Of a DNA stretch of 64,000 nt, positions 34,860 through 44,272 are shown piece by piece. The position numbers were made by a program, and so were the translations under genes. The DNA is from Echinicola vietnamensis DSM 17526 (GTDB taxonomy: Bacteria; Bacteroidota; Bacteroidia; Cytophagales; Cyclobacteriaceae). Within the stretch, counting starts at the first letter, position 1; each line of letters begins with the position of its first letter. The DNA is taken from positions 1,682,001 to 1,746,000 of the forward strand of contig NC_019904.1 of the NCBI RefSeq assembly GCF_000325705.1, read 5' to 3'. The notes beneath the pieces were generated by a model. It saw only the letters and a list, made by a program, of their open reading frames with translations. It did not search any database and was not told where the DNA came from.

Positions 34860-36269
34860 TTATCCCTTCATTACCCATTTCATAAAGGCCTTGATGATTC
34901 CAGAGGTCTTCAGTCCATAGGGTGGATAAAGCAATTTTGGCAAGGTCTTTCCCGTACGCTGCTTTAGGATGGCCTTTTCATTGCTGAACGCCAAAAACCC
35001 AGCGTGGCCATGTGATCGGCCCATGCCGCTGGCGCCAATGCCGCCAAAAGGCAACTCGGAATGGAGAAACTGGATCGCACAGTCATTGATCACGAGCGCT
35101 CCACTGCTGGTGTTTTTGCTGAGCTGCTCGATGATCCGGTCATCAGTGGTGAAGGCATAAACGGCAAGTGGTTTGGGCTTCAGCTGAATTAGCTGAATGA
35201 CATCGTCAAGTTGATGGTACGTGATGATCGGAAGAATGGGGCCAAAAATTTCTTCCTTCATTAGATCCATGGCTTCCGAGACGTTACTGACCACGGTAGG
35301 CTCCATGAACTGCTGATCCAGGGAGTTTTTACCGCCAAACTCCACATGCGCCCCTTTGGTTTGGGCGTCTTTGAGCATGTTTTGAAGGCGTACGATGTGT
35401 GGTGCATGGATGATTCTTCCGTAATCGGGATTACGGTCAAAGCCTTTGCCATTGGCATTGTACATCCGGTTTACCTGGGCTTTTAAAGTTTCAATAAAGT
35501 CTTGCTTTTGGGATTCATGGACGAAAAGGTAGTCTGGGGCGATACAGGTCTGTCCACTATTGATGAATTTGCCAATGGCGATTTTTTTAGCGGCATCTTC
35601 CAGGTCAAAGCCCTGGTCAATGATGGCTGGAGACTTTCCGCCTAGCTCCAAGGTGACACTGGTAAGATTTTTAGCGGCAGCTTTCATGACGATTTTCCCC
35701 ACCTCAGTACTTCCTGTAAAGAAGATATGGTCAAATGGCTGCTCGAGGAGTTCGCTGGTAACTGGTACTCCTCCTTCAAAAATGGTTACATCTTCCACAG
35801 CAAACAATTCAGTGACCATCCTCCTGAGCAATGCTGAAGTGTGTGGGCTGTGCTCGGAGGGCTTTAAGCATGCGCTACACCCTGCGGCAATAGCGGATAC
35901 CAAGGGGGCTACTGAAAGGTTGAATGGATAATTCCATGGAGAAATGATCAATACGGCCCCTTTGGGTTCTGCTTGAAGATATGCCTGGGTGCCCAGCATA
36001 TGAATGGGTTGGCCTACCTTGGTGGGGGCGGTCCATTTGGGCAATTGCTTCAAGGCTGCATTGATTTCCATCACTACAAAGCTGGTCTCCGTGACCGCTA
36101 CTTCGGCAGCCGGTTTACGAAGGTCTGCGTAAAGCGCTTTTTCGATTTCCTTTTGATTGGATTTGATCCACTCTTTTAACTGCTCCAGTTTTTTGATCCT
36201 ACTGGACAGTGTTGACTGTTGGTTTTTTAGTGCCTTTTGCTTTTGGGCTTGAACGGTCTCTTGAATCAT
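34860..36269 (-). CDS. Aldehyde dehydrogenase family protein
   Basis: 469 residues, NAD(P)-dependent oxidation of an aldehyde, closest in layout to class 3/coniferyl or fatty aldehyde dehydrogenases (short N-terminus, hydrophobic C-terminus). Visible: the invariant SPWNYPFNLSVAPLVSAIAA (~109), KPSEHSPHTS (~137), FTGSTEVGKIVM (~185), TLELGGKSPAIID with the general-base Glu (~208) and NSGQTCIAPDYLFV with the nucleophile Cys (~240). The C-terminal end LPKLLYPPYG followed by a hydrophobic helix is like membrane-associated forms. No operon partner. Confidence 0.92.
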   Translation of the reverse strand: MIQETVQAQKQKALKNQQSTLSSRIKKLEQLKEWIKSNQKEIEKALYADLRKPAAEVAVTETSFVVMEINAALKQLPKWTAPTKVGQPIHMLGTQAYLQAEPKGAVLIISPWNYPFNLSVAPLVSAIAAGCSACLKPSEHSPHTSALLRRMVTELFAVEDVTIFEGGVPVTSELLEQPFDHIFFTGSTEVGKIVMKAAAKNLTSVTLELGGKSPAIIDQGFDLEDAAKKIAIGKFINSGQTCIAPDYLFVHESQKQDFIETLKAQVNRMYNANGKGFDRNPDYGRIIHAPHIVRLQNMLKDAQTKGAHVEFGGKNSLDQQFMEPTVVSNVSEAMDLMKEEIFGPILPIITYHQLDDVIQLIQLKPKPLAVYAFTTDDRIIEQLSKNTSSGALVINDCAIQFLHSELPFGGIGASGMGRSHGHAGFLAFSNEKAILKQRTGKTLPKLLYPPYGLKTSGIIKAFMKWVMKG

Positions 36270-36629
36270 GGGGTGAATTTATGGGTTGAATATCAGAACT
36301 ATAAGCACTTCAATACAAGATATAAAATAAAGTCTAAACAGATAATATCCTCAAGGATCATTATTGAATAGTGCAACTATTTGATTTTTTAGTAACATTT
36401 TAAAATATTATTAAACGATTTTTGTGTATACAAAAATGTAATTCAATTAAAAATAAACGCAGTTTGTTTTGGTGAAAGATACAATAAAGTGCATATTTAC
36501 ATTAAATATATGTATTTGAAACGCAATAATTTGCTTACGTGTGTTTTGAAGCATGTATGATTGGAGGGTCCTCTTTTACTACATTTTTGAACCTGACAAT
36601 TAAAAGAACTACGCTAAACTCTACTTACT
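36270..36629. other. AT-rich leader of the T9SS adhesin module
   Basis: 360 bp, no gene. It is AT-rich and contains an 8-bp palindrome (ATTTTTGT/ACAAAAAT, 36418-36437). No full match to the housekeeping promoter consensus was found; TACATTTTTG near 36578 is a poor candidate. Regulation of the module probably resides here. Confidence 0.5.
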
Positions 36630-39128
36630 ATGAAAGCACTTTTATACAGCTTTTTGTTTTGGGCTGCATGTTGTTTTGTCCATGCTGCCCATGGATTTGA
36701 CCATGAATTTAATGCATTATCCGGAAAGCCCACTGTAGATGATGTTCACCTGCTGTTGGAAAAGACAGGACAGTATATGGACAGCAACGAAGATGGGGAA
36801 TTTAGTGCCGGAGATACGGTTTTTTATTCCTTTGTGGTCAAAAATGTATGTTCGGGTACGATATCGGATATTATGGTGAAAGATCCGGCAGCGACCCTTC
36901 AAGGAACTCCCATTACATTGGCTCCTGGAGAAGAAGACCATTCCACCTTTTCAGCTTTTTATGTACTTACGCAGCAAGATGTAGATGCTGGAGTGTTTAA
37001 AAACACGGCCACCGTTTCCGGTCAGCTGCCTTCTGGGGAGGTGGTATCGGCCGAGGATGAGGATATTCAGGACATTTACGTAAAGGGCTCCATCAAACTG
37101 GAAAAAACAGGCACTTATGAAGATACGAATGGTGATGGACAACCCAGTGTAGGCGATCATGTCCATTATCATTTTACAGTCAAAAACAGTTGCCATGCCA
37201 CCCTTTATGAAGTGGTGGTGCTGGATGCGTTGGTGGAGATCAGTGGAGGCCCCATTACGTTAGCGCCTGGTGAAAAAGACAAAACTACCTTTTCGGGGAG
37301 TTATGCCCTTACCCAAGCGGATATCGATGCGGGGACCTTGGTGAATACGGCCACGGCCATTGGCAGGAACGCGCATGGGGAGTCCGTCAAAGATTCAGAT
37401 GAGGATGTTCAGGACATTTATGTAAAGGGCTCCATCAAACTGGAAAAAACAGGCACTTACGTGGACACCAATGAAGATGGTTTGCCCAATGTCGGCGACC
37501 ATGTCCGGTATACCTTTGTCGTAAAGAACAGCTGTCACGTGACCCTGACCGATGTTGTCGTGACGGATCCACTGGTGGAGGTGACAGGTGGGCCGATTAC
37601 CTTGGTACCAGGCGAAAAAGACAAGACGACCTTTTCGGCAGTTTATGCCTTGACGCAAGGGGATATCGATGCGGGAATGCTTATAAATGAAGCGGTGGCC
37701 AAAGGGATTAATCCGCACGGAGAAGCTATTGTCGATAAAGATGATGACAAACAGGTTTTTGAGGTCAGTGGAGCGATCAAGCTAAAGAAGACCGGAGAAT
37801 ATCACGATACCAATGGCGATGGATTTGCCAGTCCGGGGGACGAAATTCGCTATACCTTCGAGGTCAAAAACAGTTGTCATGTAACGCTGAGAAATGTCCA
37901 TATTTTGGATACGCTGGTGGAGGTTACCGGAGGCCCCATCACCTTGGCTCCCGGCCAAAAGGATAAAACTACATTTAAAGCCACCTATACCCTTACCCAA
38001 GCGGATATTGATCAAGGGAAAGTAACCAACAAAGCCACGGCAGTAGGGGAAAATCCTAAAGGAGAACCCATTACCGACTGTGACACCCACACGGTCATCC
38101 TTCAAGGTCTTGGCCAGCCCATTGGGTTTGATTTGACCAAAGAGGTGGACATCACCCGGGCGGTGTTAGGCCAGCAGTTGACTTACACCATTTCTCTTAC
38201 CAATACCAGTCCGGTGGAGGTGAAGGATATCCGACTTTTGGATCCGTTGCCAGAAGAGTTGACGTATGTATCGTCCACGTTGCCGCGAGGGGCAGATGGT
38301 GGCTGGGAGATTGCGGCCATGGCTCCCGGTGAGCAGTTGGTTGTGGAATTGTCAGTGATGGCGACCCAAGTGGGCGAAGTGGTCAATATCGTGGAGCTTA
38401 CCGCGGATGATTACCAGACCCAGGCGGAAGCTGAGGCGGTGGTGATCAGGGAGTGCAACGTGGACTTGGCCATCAGCAAAACCTCACATGGCGCAAAGAT
38501 CTACCAAGGGGATGAATTCTCCTACACCCTTACCGTCCAAAATAACGGTGAAGATACTGCCACTGATGTGGTGATCACGGATGTCCTACCTGATTTGGTT
38601 AGCTACGTTAGCAGTGCGTATGTGCCCTCGTCAGAGGATATCGTGCCTCAGCTCCAGCAAGAGGGTAGTACATTGCGATGGGAAATTGCTCACTTTCCCC
38701 CGGGGGAAAGTGTAGAAATTGCCCTTACCGTTAAGGCAAATGGATTGGGGGAATTGCTGAACGAGGCGCTGGTGGAGAGTCCCCATGAAGAGGAAAACCC
38801 AGATGACAATGCCGATAAAGATTGGAACACCATTGTCGAATTTTTTATCCCCAATGTATTTACGCCAGGCACCAAGGACAATATCAACGATTCCTTTGTG
38901 ATCAGGGGATTGCAGCAGTTTCGCCAAAACAATATCGTGATCATGAACCGTTTGGGCGATCATGTTTTTGAAAAGGAAAACTATCAAAATGATTGGGACG
39001 CCAAAGGGCTAAATGGCGGAGCTTATTTTTATGTCTTGTCCGTGACCGACACTCAGGGGGCTCATCATGTATTTAAGGGCTGGGTTCAGGTGATTAAAGG
39101 CACAACTTCCAACCAAACAGAACGATAA
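36630..39128 (+). CDS. Repeat-rich surface adhesin with T9SS type B (CHU_C-like) tail
   Basis: 832 residues: signal peptide, then four repeats of ~110 residues (about 40-155, 156-268, 269-381, 382-490), each starting with an EF-hand-like loop such as DTNGDGQPSVGD and containing a Cys (KNSCHVTL) and a GGPITLAPGEKDKTTF segment. Two further DUF11-like beta domains follow (~500-730), then a ~85-residue C-terminal domain beginning IPNVFTPGTKDNINDSF and ending KGWVQVIKG, the type B sorting domain of gliding-motility-associated proteins. Predicted cell-surface adhesin, likely calcium-stabilised (inference). PorP/SprF and OmpA genes follow immediately. Confidence 0.88.
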   Translation: MKALLYSFLFWAACCFVHAAHGFDHEFNALSGKPTVDDVHLLLEKTGQYMDSNEDGEFSAGDTVFYSFVVKNVCSGTISDIMVKDPAATLQGTPITLAPGEEDHSTFSAFYVLTQQDVDAGVFKNTATVSGQLPSGEVVSAEDEDIQDIYVKGSIKLEKTGTYEDTNGDGQPSVGDHVHYHFTVKNSCHATLYEVVVLDALVEISGGPITLAPGEKDKTTFSGSYALTQADIDAGTLVNTATAIGRNAHGESVKDSDEDVQDIYVKGSIKLEKTGTYVDTNEDGLPNVGDHVRYTFVVKNSCHVTLTDVVVTDPLVEVTGGPITLVPGEKDKTTFSAVYALTQGDIDAGMLINEAVAKGINPHGEAIVDKDDDKQVFEVSGAIKLKKTGEYHDTNGDGFASPGDEIRYTFEVKNSCHVTLRNVHILDTLVEVTGGPITLAPGQKDKTTFKATYTLTQADIDQGKVTNKATAVGENPKGEPITDCDTHTVILQGLGQPIGFDLTKEVDITRAVLGQQLTYTISLTNTSPVEVKDIRLLDPLPEELTYVSSTLPRGADGGWEIAAMAPGEQLVVELSVMATQVGEVVNIVELTADDYQTQAEAEAVVIRECNVDLAISKTSHGAKIYQGDEFSYTLTVQNNGEDTATDVVITDVLPDLVSYVSSAYVPSSEDIVPQLQQEGSTLRWEIAHFPPGESVEIALTVKANGLGELLNEALVESPHEEENPDDNADKDWNTIVEFFIPNVFTPGTKDNINDSFVIRGLQQFRQNNIVIMNRLGDHVFEKENYQNDWDAKGLNGGAYFYVLSVTDTQGAHHVFKGWVQVIKGTTSNQTER
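37056..37119 (+). repeat. DNA-level repeat in adhesin gene, copy 1
   Basis: 64 nt differing at only three positions from 37398-37461, crossing the boundary between repeats 1/2. The two units are much closer at DNA level here than elsewhere. Confidence 0.8.
37398..37461 (+). repeat. DNA-level repeat in adhesin gene, copy 2
   Basis: Second copy of the 64-nt unit, 342 bp (114 codons) further on, crossing the boundary of repeats 2/3. Confidence 0.8.
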
Positions 39129-39141
39129 AACGAAATCCATC

Positions 39142-40119
39142 ATGAAGAAGATTTTTATACTAAGTTGTTTCTGCATATTTGCCGGGATATTCTTTTCGGG
39201 AAGTGAGGGGCATGCCCAGCAGCTTCCGCAGTTTAGCCAGTACATTTTCAATGGCTTGAATATCAACCCTGCCTATGCCGGCTACAAAGGCGCCCCCTAC
39301 CTCCAATCGTCCTACCGGAGCCAATGGTCGGGCTTTCCGGGCGCTCCCAAGACCTTTTCCCTATCTGCCGACTTGAGTGCCAATGAGGGGACGATGGGTT
39401 TTGGTGCGTCCTTGCTGTCCGACAAGCTGGGGCCTGCCTCTACCTTTTCTGCATTGCTCACGTATGCCTACCGGTTGCAGATGGGATACGATTCGTTTTT
39501 GAGTGTTGGGGTAAGTGGAGGAGTGTCCGAATACGCCATTGATGGGACGATGTTCAGTCCCGATGAGTATAATGATCCTGATATTCCAGAAGGGAAGGTA
39601 AATACCTTTACCCCAAACTTGAACACGGGGGTGTTTTTTCACACCTCAAGGTTCTATGCAGGGCTTAGCATGTTTAACTTGATTGGTAAAAAAGCCCTCG
39701 AAAAGGAGTCCATTTCACTGGCCTACCATGATATGCACTATTACTTCACGGCGGGCGCAATGATTTTTATTTCGGATGATGTGCAGTTCAAACCATCGGT
39801 GCTTATCAAGGAGGCAAAAGGAAGCCCAACAAATTATGATATCAACGGGATGTTACTGTTGATGGAGCGCTTGTGGCTTGGGGCGTCTTACCGGTCCAAT
39901 TTGGGCAATGGAAGTGAATCTTTGCAAGAAAACCTCAATAATCGTAATTCAATAGCGGCAATTGTAGAAATCTTTGCAACTAAACAGCTTAGAATAGGCT
40001 ATTCCTATGATCATAATGTAAATATTTTGAGTAACTTAAGGAACAATTCCCATGAAATTTCGGTGGGGTATTATATTATTCCTAGAGATGTTAGAGTACA
40101 TAACCCAAGATGGTTTTAA
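39142..40119 (+). CDS. PorP/SprF-family T9SS outer membrane protein
   Basis: 325 residues, signal peptide ending EGHAQQLPQF. Family hallmarks: QFSQYIFNGLNINPAYAGYK (~32) and SYRSQWSGFPGAPKTFSLSA (~54), then alternating barrel strands and the C-terminal SNLRNNSHEISVGYYI. SprF is needed in Flavobacterium for export of the adhesin SprB, and a PorP/SprF gene is usually placed after a type B cargo gene. Here it lies 13 bp after the adhesin, so it most likely serves that cargo. Stop overlaps by position with an alternative start of the next gene. Confidence 0.92.
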   Translation: MKKIFILSCFCIFAGIFFSGSEGHAQQLPQFSQYIFNGLNINPAYAGYKGAPYLQSSYRSQWSGFPGAPKTFSLSADLSANEGTMGFGASLLSDKLGPASTFSALLTYAYRLQMGYDSFLSVGVSGGVSEYAIDGTMFSPDEYNDPDIPEGKVNTFTPNLNTGVFFHTSRFYAGLSMFNLIGKKALEKESISLAYHDMHYYFTAGAMIFISDDVQFKPSVLIKEAKGSPTNYDINGMLLLMERLWLGASYRSNLGNGSESLQENLNNRNSIAAIVEIFATKQLRIGYSYDHNVNILSNLRNNSHEISVGYYIIPRDVRVHNPRWF

Positions 40120-40121
40120 GT

Positions 40122-42806
40122 ATGAACAAGATTTTTAAAGCAGCATTTGTTATCATTTTTGCGTTGCTGGTGTACGAAAAGAGTTATGGCCAGCAAGCAC
40201 TTTTGCGATATGCGGACAAAGAATATGGGCTATTACATTACCAAGAATCTGCAGAGGCCTATGAGCGGGCATTTGAAAAACGGGGTAAATACCGGGCGGC
40301 GAAAGGAGCGGCCTTAAGCCATGAAAAAATGAACGATTACCAGTCCGCTTTTGAGTGGTGGGAGAAGGTGATTGGTTTTGAGGAGTCCGTAACGGAAGAT
40401 TATGTCCATTTTGCCGCAGCGGCCAATTATGAAGGCAAGCTTGAGGAGGTTTTGGTAGCCTTGGACACTTTGCCCGATCGAGAGGGCTTGGATCCCTTGA
40501 ACTTAGATTCCCTCCAGTATTGGTACCAATCCAAGACTGATTTGGCATTGGAGCCCATGGAGGGGGTAAACAGTCCTACCGCAGATTTTGGCTTGGTCGA
40601 AGATGGAAAGGGCAATCGGTATTTCACCTCTGACAGGGGTGGTTCCGGCAATTCGAAAAAGTCTGCGATCCGTTTTGACTTATCGGGAAAGATGAATGAA
40701 GACTTTTATGAGTGGACAGGACGAGATTTCCTAAAGGTTTACAAGGCAGACAGCACTGGAGGCATCAGCAGCATGGAAGTTCCTGTTCCTGACAGCTACC
40801 ATTTTGCAGATCCCTTCTTTTTGGATGGAGGAAATACGGTCTTTTATACCGTTACGAGAAAGATAAAGCGGCAGAATGGCAAGAAAATCAGGCCGGATAA
40901 ACGCGTAAATCCAGAGATGGATTATGGCCAGCCCTCGGATTCGTATATTGATTTTTATTCGGAATTATACTTTAGCCATGTGGACGATGAAGGAAAATTC
41001 ACCGATTATCAGGCTGTCCCTTGGAATGATGCTACAGGGTATTCTATCATTACTCCTTTTGTAGACGAAGAAGCGGGGATGCTATATTTTGCATCGGACA
41101 TGCCAGGAGGTCTTGGCGGCTATGATATTTATCGAGTGTCTTTTGATGATGATTTTAACTTTGGTACACCAGAGAACCTGGGCGAACCAATCAATAGTCC
41201 TGAGGATGAGCGTGATCCTTTCTTGATGGACGATACCTTTTATTTTTCTTCCAATGGTCATTTCGGATTGGGAGGATTTGACCTGTTCAGTGCAGGGTAT
41301 CGGGGTGGTGCATTTTCCGGGTTGAAAAACCTTGGTGTTCCCTATAATTCACCTCGGGATGATTTTAGCTTTTTATTGGCTGAAGATGGGCAAACCTACC
41401 TGTCCAGCAACCGCAGTGGTGGTGCCGGATTGGACGATATTTATACCATGCAGGCAAGGTTAATGCGCTTCTTGGCCAAGGTGGTGGATTGCGATGGCGC
41501 ATTGATCAGTGATGGCTTTATGGCGGAGATGATCAAGAAGGATGAGCAATCGGCCTTGGAGCTTGATCAGAAGTCAGCAGGTGAGCTCCACGGGGACCTG
41601 ACGCCTGGTGCTGATTATTCCTTAAAGATCAGCAAGCGTGGCTATTTCCCTGTGCACGATGATTTGATCAAGGCTGAGGCCGAAAATGGTCTTGTCGAGC
41701 GATCGTATACCTTGGTTCCCATTCCCTACAGAAGGACCGTTTTTGTGGACTTGGTGTATTACGACTTGGACAAGGCTGTCATTCGGGGTGATGCCATGCC
41801 CGTGCTGGACAAGGTGGCTGAGCTGATGGCTTCCCAGTCCTATTTAGACCTACAAGTCCGTTCCCATACAGACTCCAGGGCTTCCAATCAATACAATGAA
41901 GAGTTGAGCAGTTCGCGGGCAGATGCTGTAGCGGCCTATTTGGAAGGGAAGGGGATTTCCTCCGAGCGGGTCCATGAAGCTTGGTACGGGGAAGAAGAGC
42001 TGATCAATGATTGTGGAGATGGTAAGCCATGCCCAGAGTGGAAGCATCAGCTGAACCGGCGAAGTGAATTGGTGCTGATGGCATTCTCTGAAGAGGGAAA
42101 GGCATATGAATTGCCTGCTGATCTTAAAGACCTATGCGAAACGCCCAATTTAGGGGTGATGATGGACGTGCCGATCATTTATTTTGATTTCGATAAACAT
42201 ACCCTGCGGCCGGAAAGCATTTCACAGTTGGACCGTGTGGCCTTGCTGATGCGGGAGCGTCCAACGGTGGAATTGGCCTTGGCGGGACATACCGATATTC
42301 GGGGTTCTGAGCAATATAATGAAGGTCTTTCGGAACATCGAGCAGCGGTAGTCCGAGACTATTTGATCAGCTTGGGGATCGAGGAAGACCGCATTAGCTA
42401 TAAGTGGTATGGTAAAACCCGTCCAGTGCACGACTGTGCTGAGCAGCCCTGTACCGAGGCAGAGCACCAGCTCAACCGTCGAACAGAAATCATGCTGATG
42501 CTGGATGGGGTCAATATTAATGATGCTTCCAGCAAGCCTTCCTCCAGCGGGGAAATGTCCTCCTTGCCAAGCGCTTCAGAAGGGATTTACCTTATTTCAG
42601 GCGTGTTTAGCACTGAAAAAAATGCCGAGGATCACCTTAAGGAGCTTGAAAAACAAGGATTCGTCGATGGAGCATATTTTTTAAATGCCGAAGATCAGCT
42701 GTATTACTGTTATGTGACGACTTTTGAAAGCTATCATGCCGCTTCCAAAGGCTTAGAAGCCTATAAGTCAAAAGGCTTGGCCAATGCTTGGGTGAAGAAG
42801 ATTTAG
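40122..42806 (+). CDS. OmpA-family protein with PD40 repeats, two OmpA domains and a SPOR domain
   Basis: 894 residues from the ATG at 40122 (an ATG at 40110 overlaps the porP-like stop codon and is less likely). Signal peptide ending SYGQQAL; TPR-like helices (~25-120); WD40/PD40 beta-propeller motifs such as GGLGGYDIYRVSFDD and GHFGLGGFDLFSA (~330-390) and SSNRSGGAGLDDIYT; a carboxypeptidase-regulatory-like segment (~450-535); two OmpA peptidoglycan-binding domains (~545-670, ~685-800) with DYDL/FDFDKH starts and RSHTDSRASNQYNEEL, AGHTDIRGSEQYNEGL; C-terminal SPOR-like domain (~825-894). PorE-type link between T9SS and cell wall is inferred. Confidence 0.88.
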   Translation: MNKIFKAAFVIIFALLVYEKSYGQQALLRYADKEYGLLHYQESAEAYERAFEKRGKYRAAKGAALSHEKMNDYQSAFEWWEKVIGFEESVTEDYVHFAAAANYEGKLEEVLVALDTLPDREGLDPLNLDSLQYWYQSKTDLALEPMEGVNSPTADFGLVEDGKGNRYFTSDRGGSGNSKKSAIRFDLSGKMNEDFYEWTGRDFLKVYKADSTGGISSMEVPVPDSYHFADPFFLDGGNTVFYTVTRKIKRQNGKKIRPDKRVNPEMDYGQPSDSYIDFYSELYFSHVDDEGKFTDYQAVPWNDATGYSIITPFVDEEAGMLYFASDMPGGLGGYDIYRVSFDDDFNFGTPENLGEPINSPEDERDPFLMDDTFYFSSNGHFGLGGFDLFSAGYRGGAFSGLKNLGVPYNSPRDDFSFLLAEDGQTYLSSNRSGGAGLDDIYTMQARLMRFLAKVVDCDGALISDGFMAEMIKKDEQSALELDQKSAGELHGDLTPGADYSLKISKRGYFPVHDDLIKAEAENGLVERSYTLVPIPYRRTVFVDLVYYDLDKAVIRGDAMPVLDKVAELMASQSYLDLQVRSHTDSRASNQYNEELSSSRADAVAAYLEGKGISSERVHEAWYGEEELINDCGDGKPCPEWKHQLNRRSELVLMAFSEEGKAYELPADLKDLCETPNLGVMMDVPIIYFDFDKHTLRPESISQLDRVALLMRERPTVELALAGHTDIRGSEQYNEGLSEHRAAVVRDYLISLGIEEDRISYKWYGKTRPVHDCAEQPCTEAEHQLNRRTEIMLMLDGVNINDASSKPSSSGEMSSLPSASEGIYLISGVFSTEKNAEDHLKELEKQGFVDGAYFLNAEDQLYYCYVTTFESYHAASKGLEAYKSKGLANAWVKKI

Positions 42807-43004
42807 GAGAGCGGGTGTTGGTGAAATGTAATATTACGTGGAGGGATCGATTTCGTAAATGAATTCTCAGGTCATCGGGGAAAACGCTTTAAAATTAGCA
42901 TTTTGCCCATTTAGACGTAGTGATGTCATAAATTAGGCGTCTTTACGACACTATCAACGTCAGGGCATAGCCACTAGTTTTGGGTTAAACAAAAAGCTAA
43001 AGCT

Positions 43005-43622
43005 ATGGAAGAAAACAGTATTTCATCAAAGTTAAAAGAATTAAGGTCCAGCAAAGGAATTTCCCAGGAATTGCTTGCATAAGAGGCCGGCATCAGTCTG
43101 AGAACAGTCCAGCGGATAGAAAGCGGTCGTTCAAAACCCAATGGCTCTACGTGTCAGCGACTAGCGGAGGCACTAGGGATCAGCCCCGATGCTTTTATCG
43201 ACCCTCACCTTATCGAAAATACCGATTTTCTGAAAAAATTAAGTTTGTCAGCGATGTCGTTTATTCTTTTTCCTTTACTGGGTATTTTAGTGCCTTCAGT
43301 GTTATGGGTACTTTATAAGGATAAAGTCAAGGGAATCGATGAAGTAGCCAGACCGCTAATAAATTTCCAGATTTCTTGGACCATTTTGCTGATATTGCTT
43401 CCTTTCTTGATCTTTCCCTTGCTTTTCGGGTTACTGGCGATCTCATTGGGCATGACAGGGATGCCTAGTGATTTGTTTTCTATCGGTTATATTGAAGAGC
43501 GGGTAATATGGTTTTTCTTATACGTTTATAATGCAGCGATAATAGTGGTCAATACTTTTAAGATACATGAAGGCAAAGGGCCAAGGTATTTTCCTTCAGT
43601 CAAATTTGTGCGATCTACCTGA
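43005..43622 (+). pseudogene. XRE-type HTH plus DUF4870 membrane protein, broken by a TAA
   Basis: Reading frame 43005-43622 translates to a helix-turn-helix domain (SSKLKELRSSKGISQELLA, then stop, then EAGISLRTVQRIESGRSK and SPDAF) fused to a DUF4870/Tic20-like membrane domain (RPLINFQISWTILL, two to three helices). The in-frame TAA is at 43080-43082, exactly where HTH relatives have Gln or Glu (LAQEAGIS), so one C-to-T or G-to-T change explains it. Nothing else in the frame is damaged. A shorter product could start at TTG 43245 or later, without the HTH. Alternatively a sequencing error. Confidence 0.8.
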
Positions 43623-43690
43623 GGATGTCTTCATCCAAAAGAAAAAAGGGCTGAAACATTTTGCCAGGATGTTGGTTACAAGTAAAAGTT

Positions 43691-44197
43691 ATGATGATGG
43701 ACACAAAAGGAAAAGCTTCTGGAAAAAAGATCAATTGGCTCCATCTGCTGGGCTTTATGTTTGGGGTGATGGTCATTGGCAGTCTAGCTGGGATTGCCAA
43801 TGCGGGAAACATCACCACGTGGTACGCCACCTTGGAAAAGCCTCCTTTTAATCCACCCAACAGTCTCTTTGGTCCTGTTTGGACGGTGTTGTATGCTTTG
43901 ATGGGGGTGGGGATTTACCTCGTCTGGAAATCTCCTGATTCACCACAGCGAAAAAAGGCCATCCAGGTTTTTATCGTCCAATTGGTGCTGAACTTTTGTT
44001 GGAGCTTTATCTTCTTTTACTTTCATTTGATCGGCTGGGCGGCCATTGAGATTGTCTTGCTGCTGGGCATGATCATTTGGATGATCCTGATTTTTAGACG
44101 GGTTGACAAGCTAGCGGCCTATTTACAATTGCCATATCTCCTCTGGGTCAGCTTTGCGACCTTGCTCAATGTCAGCATTTGGTGGCTCAATAGGTGA
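43691..44197 (+). CDS. TspO/MBR family protein
   Basis: 168 residues with five membrane helices, Trp-rich. TspO features: TWYATLEKPPFNPPNSLFGP (~36), VWTVLYALMGVGIYLVWKS (~57) and LNFCWSFIFFYFHLIGWAAI (~95), ending NVSIWWLNR. Binds porphyrins and other tryptophan-rich ligands; in bacteria it affects pigment and oxidative stress responses. The start is chosen at ATG 43691, the first of three consecutive ATG codons; a 90-nt longer frame lacks support. It may act with the photolyase-like and SRPBCC genes that follow. Confidence 0.88.
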   Translation: MMMDTKGKASGKKINWLHLLGFMFGVMVIGSLAGIANAGNITTWYATLEKPPFNPPNSLFGPVWTVLYALMGVGIYLVWKSPDSPQRKKAIQVFIVQLVLNFCWSFIFFYFHLIGWAAIEIVLLLGMIIWMILIFRRVDKLAAYLQLPYLLWVSFATLLNVSIWWLNR

Positions 44198-44272
44198 TCA
44201 AAAGTAGCCATGCCCACAAACATTTTGGCCATCGGTGAAGTTGAATGGGAACAAACGCAATAAGACATATCC

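Noticed and set aside
36630..38100. CRISPR-like direct repeats in the adhesin gene
   Set aside because: The repeats are in-frame, ~340 bp apart and encode protein domains; there are no short spacers.
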